This document shows, in pieces, positions 18,501-19,842 of a stretch of 19,842 nt of DNA; the first letter of the stretch is position 1, and each line of letters starts with the position of its first letter. The stretch is from Aculops lycopersici (taxonomy: Eukaryota; Arthropoda; Arachnida; Trombidiformes; Eriophyidae), in assembly GCA_015350385.1 (NCBI GenBank), contig WNKI01000001.1:3656261-3676102 (forward strand), given 5' to 3'. Made by a program: the position numbers and the translations under genes. The notes below the pieces were generated by a model. That model did no database searches and had not been told where the DNA came from. It saw nothing but the letters and a program-made list of their open reading frames with translations.

Positions 18501-19842
18501 GAACGAGGAAAAATCAACCACTGAGGAAGAACTAAAGCTAGCTTTGGACGAAGCTCAACCGATTCTGCAGGATGGCGCGGCAAGTTTGAAACTACCAACA
18601 AGCGAATCAGAGCCAATTCAAGGCCAATTGGTTCCTGAGGATGCAGATAACGTTGTATCTGCTGACTTCACATTAGAGGCTTCAGCCGAAGAGCATCCAG
18701 TAGAAAAGAGCTCAACGGAAGTCGCGGCTAGCTTCACAGCTATGTTAGACGAAAATTGTCTTGAGGAATGTTTAGCGGAACAACAGGTTGCGGCAACGGA
18801 CGAGATCATTCCGGGAACGCCACGAAAGACAACCGAAACTGAGAAGCCCAAGAGACGACGCAGCTCTGTAGCATCGAGCCGCAAATCTTCCCTAAAGTCC
18901 GACTCGGGAGACAAACCAGCAAGAAGGAGAAGCTCGGCAAAGAGACTTTCCAAGGTGGACATCCTAACAGATCAAGTGGACGAGACAAATGCTGATATAG
19001 CTTCACAACAACCAGCAGAGACTTCTACTACTGAAGATCTAAAATCTATCGACAAGACCAAGGAAGTTTCAGCCAAACCTTCTGCTGATTTATTAGAACC
19101 TCTGGAACTAACGACAGAGGTATCGACAAGTGCTGACTTGACACCTCAAGCTCCTCGAGAGGAAGATTCCAATGTTGAGGAGACTTTCACTATCAGAATG
19201 GGCGAAGAAGAGGCCCCGCAGTCACGAGATGATGTTGACGTGGAGGTCAATATCAGGATGAAATCTAGAAAGGCGCGCGAGGGTAGAGGGAGTGTCAGCT
19301 CTACTGTAGCCGACGAGCTGAGTGGCGAAGCTGCACCAGAAGAGTTGAAGCTGCCTACAAGTGAGACGGAACCCATTCGAGGACAACTGGTGCCCGAGGA
19401 TGCTGACCATTTTGTATCGTCAGAGTTCACACTAGAACGTCCATTCGAAGAACAACCATTCGAGAGGTCGACTACAGAAGTGGCGGCTAGCTTCACTGCA
19501 ATGCTCGACGAGGAACACGTCAAGGATGAGGCCGCGGTGCAACAATTGATCCCAACTGACGAGTTACCTCAAGAGAATCCTTTGGAGGCAGGTGACCTCG
19601 CGAAACCGAAAAGACGACGCAGCTCGGCCACTTCGAGCAGGAAATCATCGCTCGCGTCCGAGGGAGGCGAAAAGCCAAGAAGAAGGAAGAGCTCGGCCAA
19701 GAAGATCGCAGAGCAACTAACGCTGAGCGATGGCCAGCCAACAACGGAAGTCGACATTGAACAACAGGAACCTCAACAACCTCAAGCGGAAGTAATTGCA
19801 ACCGCTGACCTAAAACCTTTGGAGAAAACAGAACTATCCCTC
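1..19842 (+). CDS. Internal part of a giant repetitive, disordered, highly charged protein (possibly titin/PEVK-like)
   Basis: Seen: frame 1 is open for all 6,614 codons, with neither a start nor a stop that belongs to the gene. The product is made of short acidic/basic modules, lacks tryptophan, has about 17 cysteines, and shows no signal peptide, membrane segment or folded domain. All large duplication offsets I measured (for example 7917, 6531, 6342, 4836, 1815) are multiples of three, and small length differences are 6, 9 or 18 bases, so the frame is maintained. Family knowledge: giant disordered polyampholyte regions of this kind occur in the elastic PEVK part of titin/Sallimus proteins; short pieces such as EETFTIRM and VEVNIRMK resemble the beta-like motifs between charged stretches there. 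Inference: an elastic or spacer region of a giant muscle or cytoskeletal protein in an invertebrate. Alternatives are the giant exon of an ankyrin, a Futsch-like microtubule protein or an UNC-89-like protein. Coding is near certain; the family is not. Confidence 0.93.
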   Translation, partial: MDEEAEIDVEQPEESVIDLVTGKRIKKTRKPKTESDEASFDEAAPVEDQSDKSQVPTSVADGDQVEIADEYVVDEPTGRRVSRKVRRPRKKSADDADQKLLAKSDATLELSSEAADQESADLDIDQQAEFVIDSVTGTRTPKVRKPKSGKEDESKTRTETLDLIPQEPHETAEVDVEQPEEYFVDSVIGKRITRARRPRLDSTDKPKDYPVDSFIETDEAETLTPEVGDQENGEQYTADKLTGRRVRRVRKPKLYSKDEPTLSEFATDLIPDEIREVANDTTEAVDLDVDQEDQFAIDSVTGRRVKKIRKPKTKPNESAEPSVARTEIRRLEESIDASVDVEQPLESMFDVATGEQVRLQRESESKVEGEMDSDDRIGTTLDMEQDDDVEPGKDSARLDIDRSNQTEVDSSRDKRRRTARRLRGGDIVIVEQEAINDQMVSGDAPADFAEREQPVSIDEYTVDLLTGRRVPKVKRPRRKQSNTEIASVQTPLSETTTLESKPTEDLEGPEQESADLDVHQPDESAIDSVTGKQVKKIRKPRTETDDSQTPVDGRLETSDAPEIIAASADLDSEFSIDSVTAKRVKKVRKPRTKIDEESLEPTEAKLDASADQVSASKSEEPESPEEFTVDAMTGRRLRKVRRPKRKDHHEPLQSSAVDFELSPDDHDNSADLVVEQTEEYVIDSVSGKRTRKVRKPREGEPEHKTIDSAAPSQLETEDVDGAKPLDATESEQPTQEYIIDSVSGKRIGKVRKPKARKSLDLTLQEADETAEVDIEQLGQFDIDSITGTRVKRVRKPIGEVGDEGATQNVEVDRELTAAEPTNGNLDAESADLGVDQPDEFIVDSVTGRRIKTIRKPRTRVDESETPVEGQSEPLDAPEFIAAAEGLKTDGTVDEILTHGTTAENIEADFDVDQPDESAIDSVTGKQVKKIRKPRTETDDSQTPVDGRLETSDAPEIIAASADLQPTGDGLVADSLRGRRVRKVKKPKRKDSDTVVDIPAERESRIEMTLGELDSESANIEVEQPVEYTIDSVTGKRIEKIRKPRTRTDVSDEKPADEQIDTYEISITLVEGDKLKPADEDTVDSLTGKKMRKVRRPRRKQSEPITHTKAANLTLEGRAEESADLGVDQPDEFFIDLVTGERVKTTCKPKSEDAQKSASHVAKDLEMRPVDDDDVQSEGEIESIDIDQPEQYELDIMTGKRVKKTRTPHVKEESVEQEAMDGQIVSGETPADIAECEEPFTTDEHADDLLTGRQGRKVKRPRREQNKSTSGPAGHSEATTLALEPTEDREQESADLGVDQPDEFVIDSVIGKRVKKVRKPRTKIDEESLEPIEAKLDASADQVSASKSEEPESPDEFTVDALAGRRVRKLRRVKPELDDLKDDSRTDIELTPGEPEGESASLVLDQPEAEYIVDSVTGKLITKIRRPRRKQSTDLAPDTVVQEDEQAETSHTLMLLPDEEEPEESEDVSVTANIRRKQRPRKSSADVSEQTARSAATLPVEPEESEVVEPDAELDIEQQQQHEKPVMDSASAEHGERVERPKQSTNTESVPEHIASSITPLELAPTDSESVDIDVEQPDEFAVDHVTGRRIRKTHKPIHRPLVEGDQADDRQPDEDAKQETAIASLRLDSQETAEVDVEQPGEIVIDSTTGRKDSESEPTEIGGHLDTLESATLLRADIDLQDAADEYTVDELTGRRIRKIRRPRKKTGKDQPEARSGASLDIATENEDDESTELDIDKKPEYIVDSVSGERVRKVLSPRIKPEGQPTSEEISELDLDIKQKDETVGVELEQPEEYAIDSTTGQQVGKIRRPKTKTGDQEAGSEHADTCDEPTAVELDQQEPVVEYEVDSSTGRRVRKARRPGKRIEEDGEPIAGSGVSSSAQITPDTITTSEEPEAELDVEQETEYTVDSMTGKRTKKLLKPRRKIDDQPGAEQSSKSLEITPREVDDIDEEAEIDVEQPEESVIDLVTGKCIKKTRKPKSEASEMSLDEATPVDDQPEISQVPSSVADVDLQDAADDYTVDELTGRRIRKVRRPRKKTGKDRPEARSGASLDIATENEDDETAELSIDQKPEYIVDSVSGERVHKTRRPKAKTQPDSEQQAGASSDRTFQEPDESAEVDTEQPVEKVIESVIGEKAKKMRKPKSKLDDERPQEIAPEDGNLEASDAPASSRQLEQQAPLEEHEIDSATGQHVRKVRRPKEKTEDDVKPATTSQTTDLKKFTPETTRESSADLDVEQEPEYAVDSVTGKRTKKVLKPRKKIDDQPGVEQSSKSLEITPREVDEINEEAEIDVEQPDESVIDLVTGKRIKKICKPKSEASETPVDDQLESSEAQASLVDGDQVEIADEYVVDEPTGRRFSRKVRRPRKKSADDADQELLAKKDATLELSSEAADQESADLDIDQQAEFAIDSVTGTRTPKVRKPKSGKEDESKTRTEALDLIQQEPHETAEVDVEQPEEYVVDSVTGKRVRMRKFLRKASVEEPTSCKEAELKSASHSLVSVPGKTTSADLESPDVDIHQIDDHNIDSVTSKRTRTLLKPRVEPDDKPESQMESINDSVETREISVDESELDEQDIAHGEFPVNESTGRKRRKPRRKVELSATGEQPMSVSAPDVVGTEELVESSADQPVDLGVDQDGEFVVDSIPGKQVKKTRKPKSKLTEESTRATTADLMDVTLPSESEEPAHASDNLMLPEDSLVDLDAGKQPKKAGKPKTKDGEKPSKEADVELASKLDGTEPNERDNEIDVDSVTGKRIRKTRTPKSEDAQKSASHVAKDLEMRPVDDDDVQSEGEIESIDIDQPEQYELDIMTGKRVKKTRTPHVKEESVEQEAMDGQIVSGETPADIAECEEPFTTDEHADDLLTGRQGRKVKRPRREQSADQTVSESVPYSETATLTLKQTEDFEDPKQESAELDVDQPDEITVDSAMVKRVKKILKPRVQADESDDKPVEEQISTSDVQLSVVEGEDFQPADDYIVDSLTGERVRKVRKPKREQSGDEPGSECISHSKAANLILEDPREESADLDVDQPDESVIDSVTGKRVKKIRKPRTETDDSQTPVDGRLETSDAPEIIAASADLQPTGDGLVADSLRGRRVRKVKKPKRKDSDTVVDIPAERESRIEMTLGELDSESANIEEEQPDEYTIDSVTGKRIEKIRKPRTRTDVSDEKPADELIETESASGPAGHSEATTLALEPTENREQESADLGVDQPEEFVINSVTGKRVKKVRKHRTKIDEESLEPIEAKLDASADQVSASKSEEPESLDESTVDALTGRRLRKVRRPKRKDHHEPLQSSAVDFELRPDDHDNSADLVVEQTEEYVIDSVSGKRTRKVRKPREGEPEHKTIDSAAPSQLETEDVDGAKPLDATESEQPTQEYIIDSVSGKRIGKVRKPKARKSLDLTLQEADETAEVDIEQLEQFDIDSITGTRVKRVRKPRGEAGDECAPQNVEVDRELTAAEPTNGNLDAESADLGVDQPDEFVIDSVTGRRIKTIRKPRTRVDESETPIEGQSETPDAPESTAVAESLKPVDEYIFDSLTGDRVRKVKKPKRKDDSQLPDDSKSSIEISLADEQDVESADLDLDQPESECIVDSVTGKLITKIRRPRRKQSTDLAPDTVVQEDEQAETSHTLMLLPDEGEPEESEEVSVTANIRRKQRPRKSSADVSEQTARSAATLPVEPEESEVVEPDAELDIEQQQQHEEPVMDSASAEHGERVERPKQSTNIESVPEHIASSITPLELAPTDSESVDIDVEQPDEFAVDHVTGRRIRKTHKPIHRPLVEGDQADDRQPDEDAKQETAIASLRLDSQETAEVDVEQPGEIVIDSTTGRKDSESEPTEIGGHLDTLESATLLRADIDLQDAADEYTVDELTGRRIRKIRRPRKKTGKDQPEARSGASLDIATENEDDELAELGIDQEPEYIVDSVSGERVRKVLSPRIKPEGQPTSEEISELDLDIKQKDETVGVELEQPEEYAIDSTTGQQARKIRRPKTKRGDQEAGSEHSDTCDEPTAIELDQQEPVVEYEVDSSTGRRVRKARRPGKRIEEDGEPIAESGVSSSAQITPDTITTSEEPEAELDVEQETEYTVDSMTGKRTKKVLKPRRKIDDQPGVEQSSKSLEITPREVDEINEEAEIDVEQPDESVIDLVTGKRIKKIRKPKTESDEASFDEAAPVEDQSDKSQVPTSVADGDQVETADSCIVDELTGRRVRRKVRRPRKKSADDADQELLAKSDATLELSPEAADQESADLDIDQQAEFVIDSVTGKRTPKAHKPKSGKEDVSKTRTEALDLTPNEPDGEPVPNSGVLSLAQIVTELASEEPTAELDVEQEPEYTVDSMTGKRTKKLLKPRRKIDDQPGAEQSSKSLEITPREVDDIDDIDEEAEIDVEQPEESVIDLVTGKRIKKTRKPKSEASEMSLDEATPVDDQLEISQVPSSVADVDQQDAADDYTVDELTGRSIRNIRRPRKKTGGDQPGAHSGASLDLVTQNEQDGSAELNIDQKPVYIVDLVSDELVRKIRRPKAKTESDSEQQTGTSSDLTFQEPDESAEVGLEQPVEKVIESVIGEKAKKMRKPKSKLDDERPQEIAPEDGNLEASDAPASSRQLEQQAPLEEYEVDSATGQHVRKVRRPKEKTEDDVKPATTSQTTDLKKFTPETTRESSADLDVEQEPEYAVDSMTGKRTKKVLKPRRKIDDQPGVEQSSKSLEITPREIDEIDEEAEIDVEQPEESVIDLVTGKRIKKTRKPKTESDEASFDEAAPVEDQSDKSQVPTSVADGDQVEIADEYVVDEPTGRRVSRKVRRPRKKSADDADQELLAKSDATLELSPEAADQESADLDIDQHAEFVIDSVTGKRTPKARKPKTGKKDESKTRTEALDLKPLEPDEALSETVTLVGEQAETSHTLMLLPDEEEPEESEEVSVTANIRRKQRPRKSSADVSEQTARSAATLPVEPKESEVVEPDAELDIEQKQQHEEPVIDSASDERGKHVKRLEPKSEPADVVVDSTLESVASSELLLRRPEESTVEADVDLDQPAEFSFDLVVENQPEEAEDEPTLEEFGPEKLVETSTTLPAFDDKRDDAELADLDVDQQTEHVIDTVTDRQPKKTLKSKAKVVEGVGHEMTPVDDQLETDEVPVSLAKIEQQTPDEHVVDELTGRPVRKVRRPKKRPGEDEPEIGSKATLEMKPDIADDDVASVELDVEQEPEFVVDSITGKSTRKIRKPKTKTEPYEEQKVVASFDLDRPSFDETVDVSLDQPEEFAIDSVTGELVETVQKPHRKKQSERLEPSDAPADRALEATETREGPIDLTLDQPDESLFDTAAGKRKKKIRPPVSKLDDDSSKSSVDELLESMEAPASMADIEEQDAAVELEVDQLTGRRGRKVRKSKLDLKHEPVTSELSTELIPDESEQPVDLDLYQKDEFLIEQPKRADSTLELVSGAPEETAEIDLEQPDAYKMETVTEKRLRKIKRPKSDKLTNEEPEVEEETPNIEASLELASDDVDQNNEDVSMEVNIRRKPKPRPMRTDSLVSEPQESEQYVSCGSSFEQPKLTEITSRRESEELVFVDADICASPTECTIHAHKEVASELKVTRKTESTLQQEVEEIQEPEIEEQHVVLARLDKILVVREKPVDKDGKVTIDLETEPHETSTRATRNELRLKRPSKEVVASIEEQPEGMKPKVEKLHQEPEVLTATTETQLQARRLRGGDITATVVVEPVEESTLPADEYKSEQPMQLKPPVDSADSAHVDVDSIINEPTVTVEATIVTKVRGDEPTEQLINSQPHVEELQAQHGAEPLKEILTPLEHQKQIDTMGNQQASGVGLPQEKFSEPLDVGQEVTETSELLQQEVSENAEFEPQRRKSSAKEIFESSESQPEVEIDIEQQEPQLATEVSALGNLLPHREGEKTTDDEYVEQKVVATNELPQAKPFEKGDLEKPKRRRSSAASSRKSSLASDGGDKPRRRKSSAKKIAEQLNLSDGQPTTEVDIEQQEPQQPQAEVIATADIKPLENTELSLETPSEQQIDQMHHEEVKPLRVDEDAGLKLATSETQPIQGQLVPEDADHSVSSEFTLERPFEEQPFERSTTEVAASFTAMLDEERVKDEAAEKQVIATDELPQEKPLEASDLEKPKRRRSSAKKVSEEFMLGSLDDEPRAEIDINQAELEHQPQVRVSANEEKSTTEEELKLALDEAQPILQDGAASLKLPTSESEPIQGQLVPEDADNVVSADFTLEASAEEHPVEKSSTEVAASFTAMLDENCLEECLAEQQVAATDEIIPGTPRKTTETEKPKRRRSSVASSRKSSLKSDSGDKPARRRSSAKRLSKVDILTDQVDETNADIASQQPAETSTTEDLKSIDKTKEVSAKPSADLLEPLELTTEVSTSADLTPQAPREEDSNVEETFTIRMGEEEAPQSRDDVDVEVNIRMKSRKAREGRGSVSSTVADELSGEAAPEELKLPTSETEPIRGQLVPEDADHFVSSEFTLERPFEEQPFERSTTEVAASFTAMLDEEHVKDEAAVQQLIPTDELPQENPLEAGDLAKPKRRRSSATSSRKSSLASEGGEKPRRRKSSAKKIAEQLTLSDGQPTTEVDIEQQEPQQPQAEVIATADLKPLEKTELSL
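1258..1281 (+). other. RRLRGGDI motif, upstream copy
   Basis: This octapeptide interrupts the normal module pattern after a degenerate VDSSRDKR pivot. The same eight residues, in other codons, recur at 17086-17109 beyond the array, each time followed by a short hydrophobic Ile/Val-rich stretch (VIVEQ here, TATVVVE there). The role is unknown. Confidence 0.7.
1546..1713 (+). repeat. Segment D, short first copy
   Basis: By my reading 1561-1712 is identical to 2740-2891, and it is nearly identical to 9082-9233. The similarity stops abruptly after GCGGACCTA, where this copy runs into a different module (DSEFSIDSVTAKR) while the two others continue with QPTGDGLVADS. This looks like a recombination joint inside the reading frame. 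Confidence 0.85.
1741..2599 (+). repeat. Segment A, copy 1 (five modules)
   Basis: Matches 9658-10516 at offset 7917. Bases 1987-2332 are identical to 9904-10249 by my reading (346 bases). It contains the pivots at 1738, 1900, 2056, 2227, 2356 and 2536. The 1741-1900 part is also related to 3931-4090. Confidence 0.9.
2719..3178 (+). repeat. Segment D, copy 2 (three modules)
   Basis: Matches 9061-9520 at offset 6342. Bases 2779-3061 show no difference from 9121-9403 by my reading (283 bases). It includes the variant pivot VADSLRGRR, in which Thr of the TG pair is Arg, in both copies. Confidence 0.9.
3441..3793 (+). repeat. Segment C, copy 1 (perfect 353-base repeat)
   Basis: Identical to 8277-8629 (offset 4836) base for base as read. 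The flanks are only distantly related (TTCKPK against RKTRTP upstream). It carries a four-aspartate run and the pivots LDIMTGKR and DDLLTGRQ, plus one of the rare cysteines (AECEE). Sharp edges and zero differences point to recent duplication or conversion. Confidence 0.9.
3799..4110 (+). repeat. Segment A', partial copy matching 9529-9840
   Basis: Matches 9529-9810 at offset 5730, starting near SGPAGHSEATTL and running through the IDSVIGKR module and the spacer ending ESPDEFTVDA. Beyond about 4086 it diverges from the second copy, which then follows segment A of 1897 onward. Confidence 0.85.
4330..4600 (+). repeat. Pivot-less insert module (ANIRRKQRPRKSS), copy 1
   Basis: Breaks the module array with a sequence of its own: a hydrophobic SHTLMLLPDEE start, an acidic run, VSVTANIRRKQRPRKSS, then an acidic tail ending DIEQQQQH. 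Copies lie at 10861-11131 and 14671-14935. The VxVxxNIRRK core recurs in single-copy sequence at 16501-16557 (VSMEVNIRRKPKPR) and 19234-19275 (VDVEVNIRMKSRK). The pattern resembles beta-like motifs described in titin PEVK regions, but that link is inference. Confidence 0.85.
5035..5190 (+). repeat. Segment H, type II module, copy 1
   Basis: Nearly identical to 6031-6186 (offset 996) and identical to 11566-11721. It encodes the DLQDAADEYTVDELTGRR type II module and its RRPRKKTGKD tail. The counterpart expected at 13312-13467 is clearly more diverged, so the copy at 6031 seems to have been overwritten by this version. Confidence 0.85.
5670..6855 (+). repeat. Segment F, copy 1 (about seven modules)
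   Basis: Matches 12942-14136 at offset 7272 up to about 5850, then 7281 because of a 9-base in-frame duplication in the second copy. It overlaps the end of segment B. It includes the unusual pivots IESVIGEK (6394) and IDSATGQH (6568), both shared with the other copy. The 6187-6360 part is less alike than the flanks. Confidence 0.88.
6031..6186 (+). repeat. Segment H, type II module, copy 2
   Basis: Sits inside segment F but is closer to 5035-5190 than to the collinear partner at 13312-13467: RRPRKKTGKD here against RRPRKKTGGD there, and the shared spacer ARSGASLDIATENEDDE. This is a patch of local gene conversion or insertion. Confidence 0.8.
6856..7392 (+). repeat. Segment E, copy 2
   Basis: Matches 1-565 with a six-codon length difference in the spacer after the first module (TPVDDQLESSEAQ replaces a longer stretch). 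It ends near 7392, where the sequence leaves the duplicated blocks. It carries a rare cysteine in the basic tail (KICKPK, where other copies have Arg). Confidence 0.88.
7393..8276 (+). repeat. Single-copy degenerate modules between duplicated blocks
   Basis: No near-identical partner in the window. Modules are still visible but worn: IDSVTSKR (7590), VNESTGRK (7756), VDSIPGKQ (7930), VDLDAGKQPKK (8100) and a good VDSVTGKR at 8248. There is an odd insertion, RMRKFLRKASVEE, with a basic-aromatic cluster and a possible R-K-A-S kinase site. It may be older sequence that escaped recent homogenisation. Confidence 0.8.
8277..8629 (+). repeat. Segment C, copy 2
   Basis: Perfect copy of 3441-3793. 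Here it follows a regular VDSVTGKR module, and the joint falls in the basic tail (RKTRTP-KSED). Downstream it enters unrelated spacer (SADQTVSESVPYSE). Confidence 0.9.
8630..9060 (+). repeat. Modules without a close partner, between segments C and D
   Basis: Two modules: a damaged pivot VDSAMVKR (near 8775), in which the TG pair is lost, and a type II VDSLTGERVRKVRKPK (8935). The spacer SHSKAANLILEDPREES is related to the one at 3310-3363 (THTKAANLTLEG), so this is a diverged relative of 3181-3363. Confidence 0.78.
9061..9520 (+). repeat. Segment D, copy 3
   Basis: Partner of 2719-3178 (offset 6342) and, at its start, of 1546-1712. In the first module it has the more regular TGKRVKK where the other two have TGKQVKK. 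Confidence 0.9.
9529..10516 (+). repeat. Segment A, copy 2, chimeric left part
   Basis: From 9529 to about 9811 it follows 3799-4081 (offset 5730); from about 9817 on it follows 1900-2599 (offset 7917). Diagnostic bases: CCCATC at 9718 and GATGCATTG at 9808 match the 3.9 kb copy, while ACTGGCCGCAGGCTG after that matches the 1.9 kb copy. This unit is therefore a mosaic of two parents. Confidence 0.87.
10517..10740 (+). repeat. Modules between segments A and B
   Basis: One type II module (FDSLTGDRVRKVKKPKRKDD, pivot at 10609) and the start of the next acidic half (ESADLDLDQP). It is related to 2881-2970 and 4090-4210 but not nearly identical to either. Confidence 0.75.
10741..12469 (+). repeat. 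Segment B, copy 2
   Basis: Partner of 4210-5938 (offset 6531). Differences cluster at the two ends; the middle, 11169-11722, is unchanged. It ends in a segment E-like module (from 12382), where the tail switches from KTRKPKSEASE to KIRKPKTESDE. Confidence 0.92.
10861..11131 (+). repeat. Pivot-less insert module, copy 2
   Basis: Partner of 4330-4600 with a few changes (PDEGEPEESEEVSV against PDEEEPEESEDVSV). Same VTANIRRKQRPRKSS core and QQQQ run. Confidence 0.85.
12382..12880 (+). repeat. Segment E, copy 3
   Basis: Matches 7-505 at offset 12375. The second module has a changed acidic lead (ETADSCIVDELTGRRVRRKV), with a rare cysteine and the more regular VDELTG pivot where the other three copies read VDEPTG. 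Confidence 0.88.
12942..14136 (+). repeat. Segment F, copy 2
   Basis: Partner of 5670-6855. It contains the 9-base tandem duplication at 13114-13131. The 13310-13510 part has accumulated more change than the rest, including pivot loss (VDLVSDEL near 13520). Confidence 0.88.
13114..13131 (+). repeat. 9-base in-frame tandem duplication
   Basis: GATATAGAC occurs twice in a row, giving DIDDID; the partner at 5842 has it once. It is a simple replication-slippage product that keeps the frame. Confidence 0.9.
14131..14622 (+). repeat. Segment E, copy 4
   Basis: Matches 1-492 at offset 14130 with few differences. It is the last of the near-identical module blocks and is followed by a truncated segment B piece. 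Confidence 0.9.
14671..14935 (+). repeat. Pivot-less insert module, copy 3 (truncated segment B)
   Basis: Matches 4330-4596 (offset 10341) and ends in DSASDERGKH. Only the insert is present: the flanking segment B modules are missing on both sides. The insert has thus been moved or retained as its own unit. Confidence 0.87.
14936..16410 (+). repeat. Degenerate downstream end of the module array
   Basis: No close partner in the window. Pivots fade: FDLVVENQ (15105), IDTVTDRQ (15280), VDELTGRP (15451), VDSITGKS (15619), IDSVTGEL (15778), FDTAAGKR (15945), VDQLTGRR (16108), METVTEKR (16362). The acidic half survives better (DLDQP, DVDQQ, DVEQE, SLDQP, TLDQP, DLEQP) than the basic half. This looks like an older array edge outside the zone of homogenisation. 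Confidence 0.85.
16411..17550 (+). other. Linker without clear tandem repeats
   Basis: Still the same reading frame. It is richer in uncharged residues and holds three cysteines close together (16603, 16690, 16711). Pieces of note: VSMEVNIRRKPKPR (from 16507), a more hydrophobic stretch HVVLARLDKILVVREK (from 16825), and the second RRLRGGDI (17086). The LARLDKILVV part could form a short helix or a binding peptide; no named domain is recognised. Confidence 0.75.
17086..17109 (+). other. RRLRGGDI motif, downstream copy
   Basis: Same eight residues as 1258-1281 with different codon choices at several positions, followed by TATVVVEPVEE. Identity at the protein level with codon drift suggests an old shared unit with some constraint. 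Confidence 0.7.
17788..18033 (+). repeat. C-terminal segment J, copy 1
   Basis: Matches 19603-19842 (offset 1815), from KPKRRRSSA through SLASDGGDKPRRRKSSAKK and EVDIEQQEPQQPQAEVIATAD. The second copy is cut by the window end. Confidence 0.9.
18106..18372 (+). repeat. C-terminal segment K, copy 1
   Basis: Block with the order LKLATSETQPIQGQLVPEDAD, FTLERPFEEQPFE, STTEVAASFTAMLDE, TDELPQEKPLEA, EKPKRRRSS. It repeats at 18586-18852 (offset 480) and 19345-19611 (offset 1239). The more hydrophobic EVAASFTAML core is unusual for this protein and could be a short helix or interaction peptide. Confidence 0.88.
18586..18852 (+). repeat. C-terminal segment K, copy 2 (diverged)
   Basis: Same order as copy 1, but FTLEASAEEHPVEKSSTE replaces the FTLERPFEEQPFE region, and the stretch after AMLDE has two cysteines (ENCLEECLAE). 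It is the least similar of the three. Confidence 0.85.
18961..19344 (+). other. Insert with FTIRM and VEVNIRMK motifs
   Basis: Separates K copies 2 and 3. It is Ser/Thr-rich (PAETSTTEDLKS), then has EETFTIRMGEEE and VDVEVNIRMKSRKAREGRGS. These alternating hydrophobic-charged strands followed by basic tails recall the VTANIRRK insert of the first array. They are the best hint toward titin/Sallimus-like PEVK sequence in the window. Confidence 0.7.
19345..19611 (+). repeat. C-terminal segment K, copy 3
   Basis: Close to copy 1 (offset 1239), sharing FTLERPFEEQPFERSTTE. It leads straight into segment J copy 2, so J-K order and content are reiterated, and the array presumably continues beyond the window. 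Confidence 0.88.
19603..19842 (+). repeat. C-terminal segment J, copy 2, cut by window end
   Basis: Partner of 17788-18027 (offset 1815), with changes such as ATSSRKSSLASEGGEKP for AASSRKSSLASDGGDKP. It is still in frame at the last base. Confidence 0.9.

Larger units (their letters stand above)
17557..19842 (+). repeat. Second array: RRxSS clusters with EIDIEQQEP motifs
   Basis: Seen: basic-serine clusters start at 17557 (RRKSSAKE), 17797 (RRRSSAASSRKSS), 17863 (RRRKSSAKK), 18373 (RRRSSAKK), 18853 (RRRSSVASSRKSS), 18922 (RRRSSAKR), 19612 (RRRSSATSSRKSS) and 19678 (RRRKSSAKK). Several are followed about 20 residues later by EIDIEQQEP or EVDIEQQEP, close to the EIDVEQPEE acidic half of the first array. 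Family knowledge: R-R-x-S is the consensus of cAMP-dependent and related basophilic kinases. Inference: a multi-site phosphorylation zone next to the elastic array. The KPKRRR pieces also look like nuclear-import signals, but basic runs are common here. Confidence 0.85.

Noticed and set aside
1..19842. Satellite DNA or a CRISPR-like array
   Set aside because: Repeats vary in length and sequence, keep a codon phase, differ mostly by substitutions and in-frame length changes, and encode a coherent charge pattern; there are no short identical repeats with unique spacers of constant length.
1..19842. Bacterial giant surface or adhesin protein
   Set aside because: No Ig-like or beta-roll adhesin repeats, no anchor or secretion motif, and an RRxSS and KPK-rich, Trp-free chain. 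It cannot be strictly excluded without the ends of the gene, but a eukaryotic cytoskeletal protein fits better.
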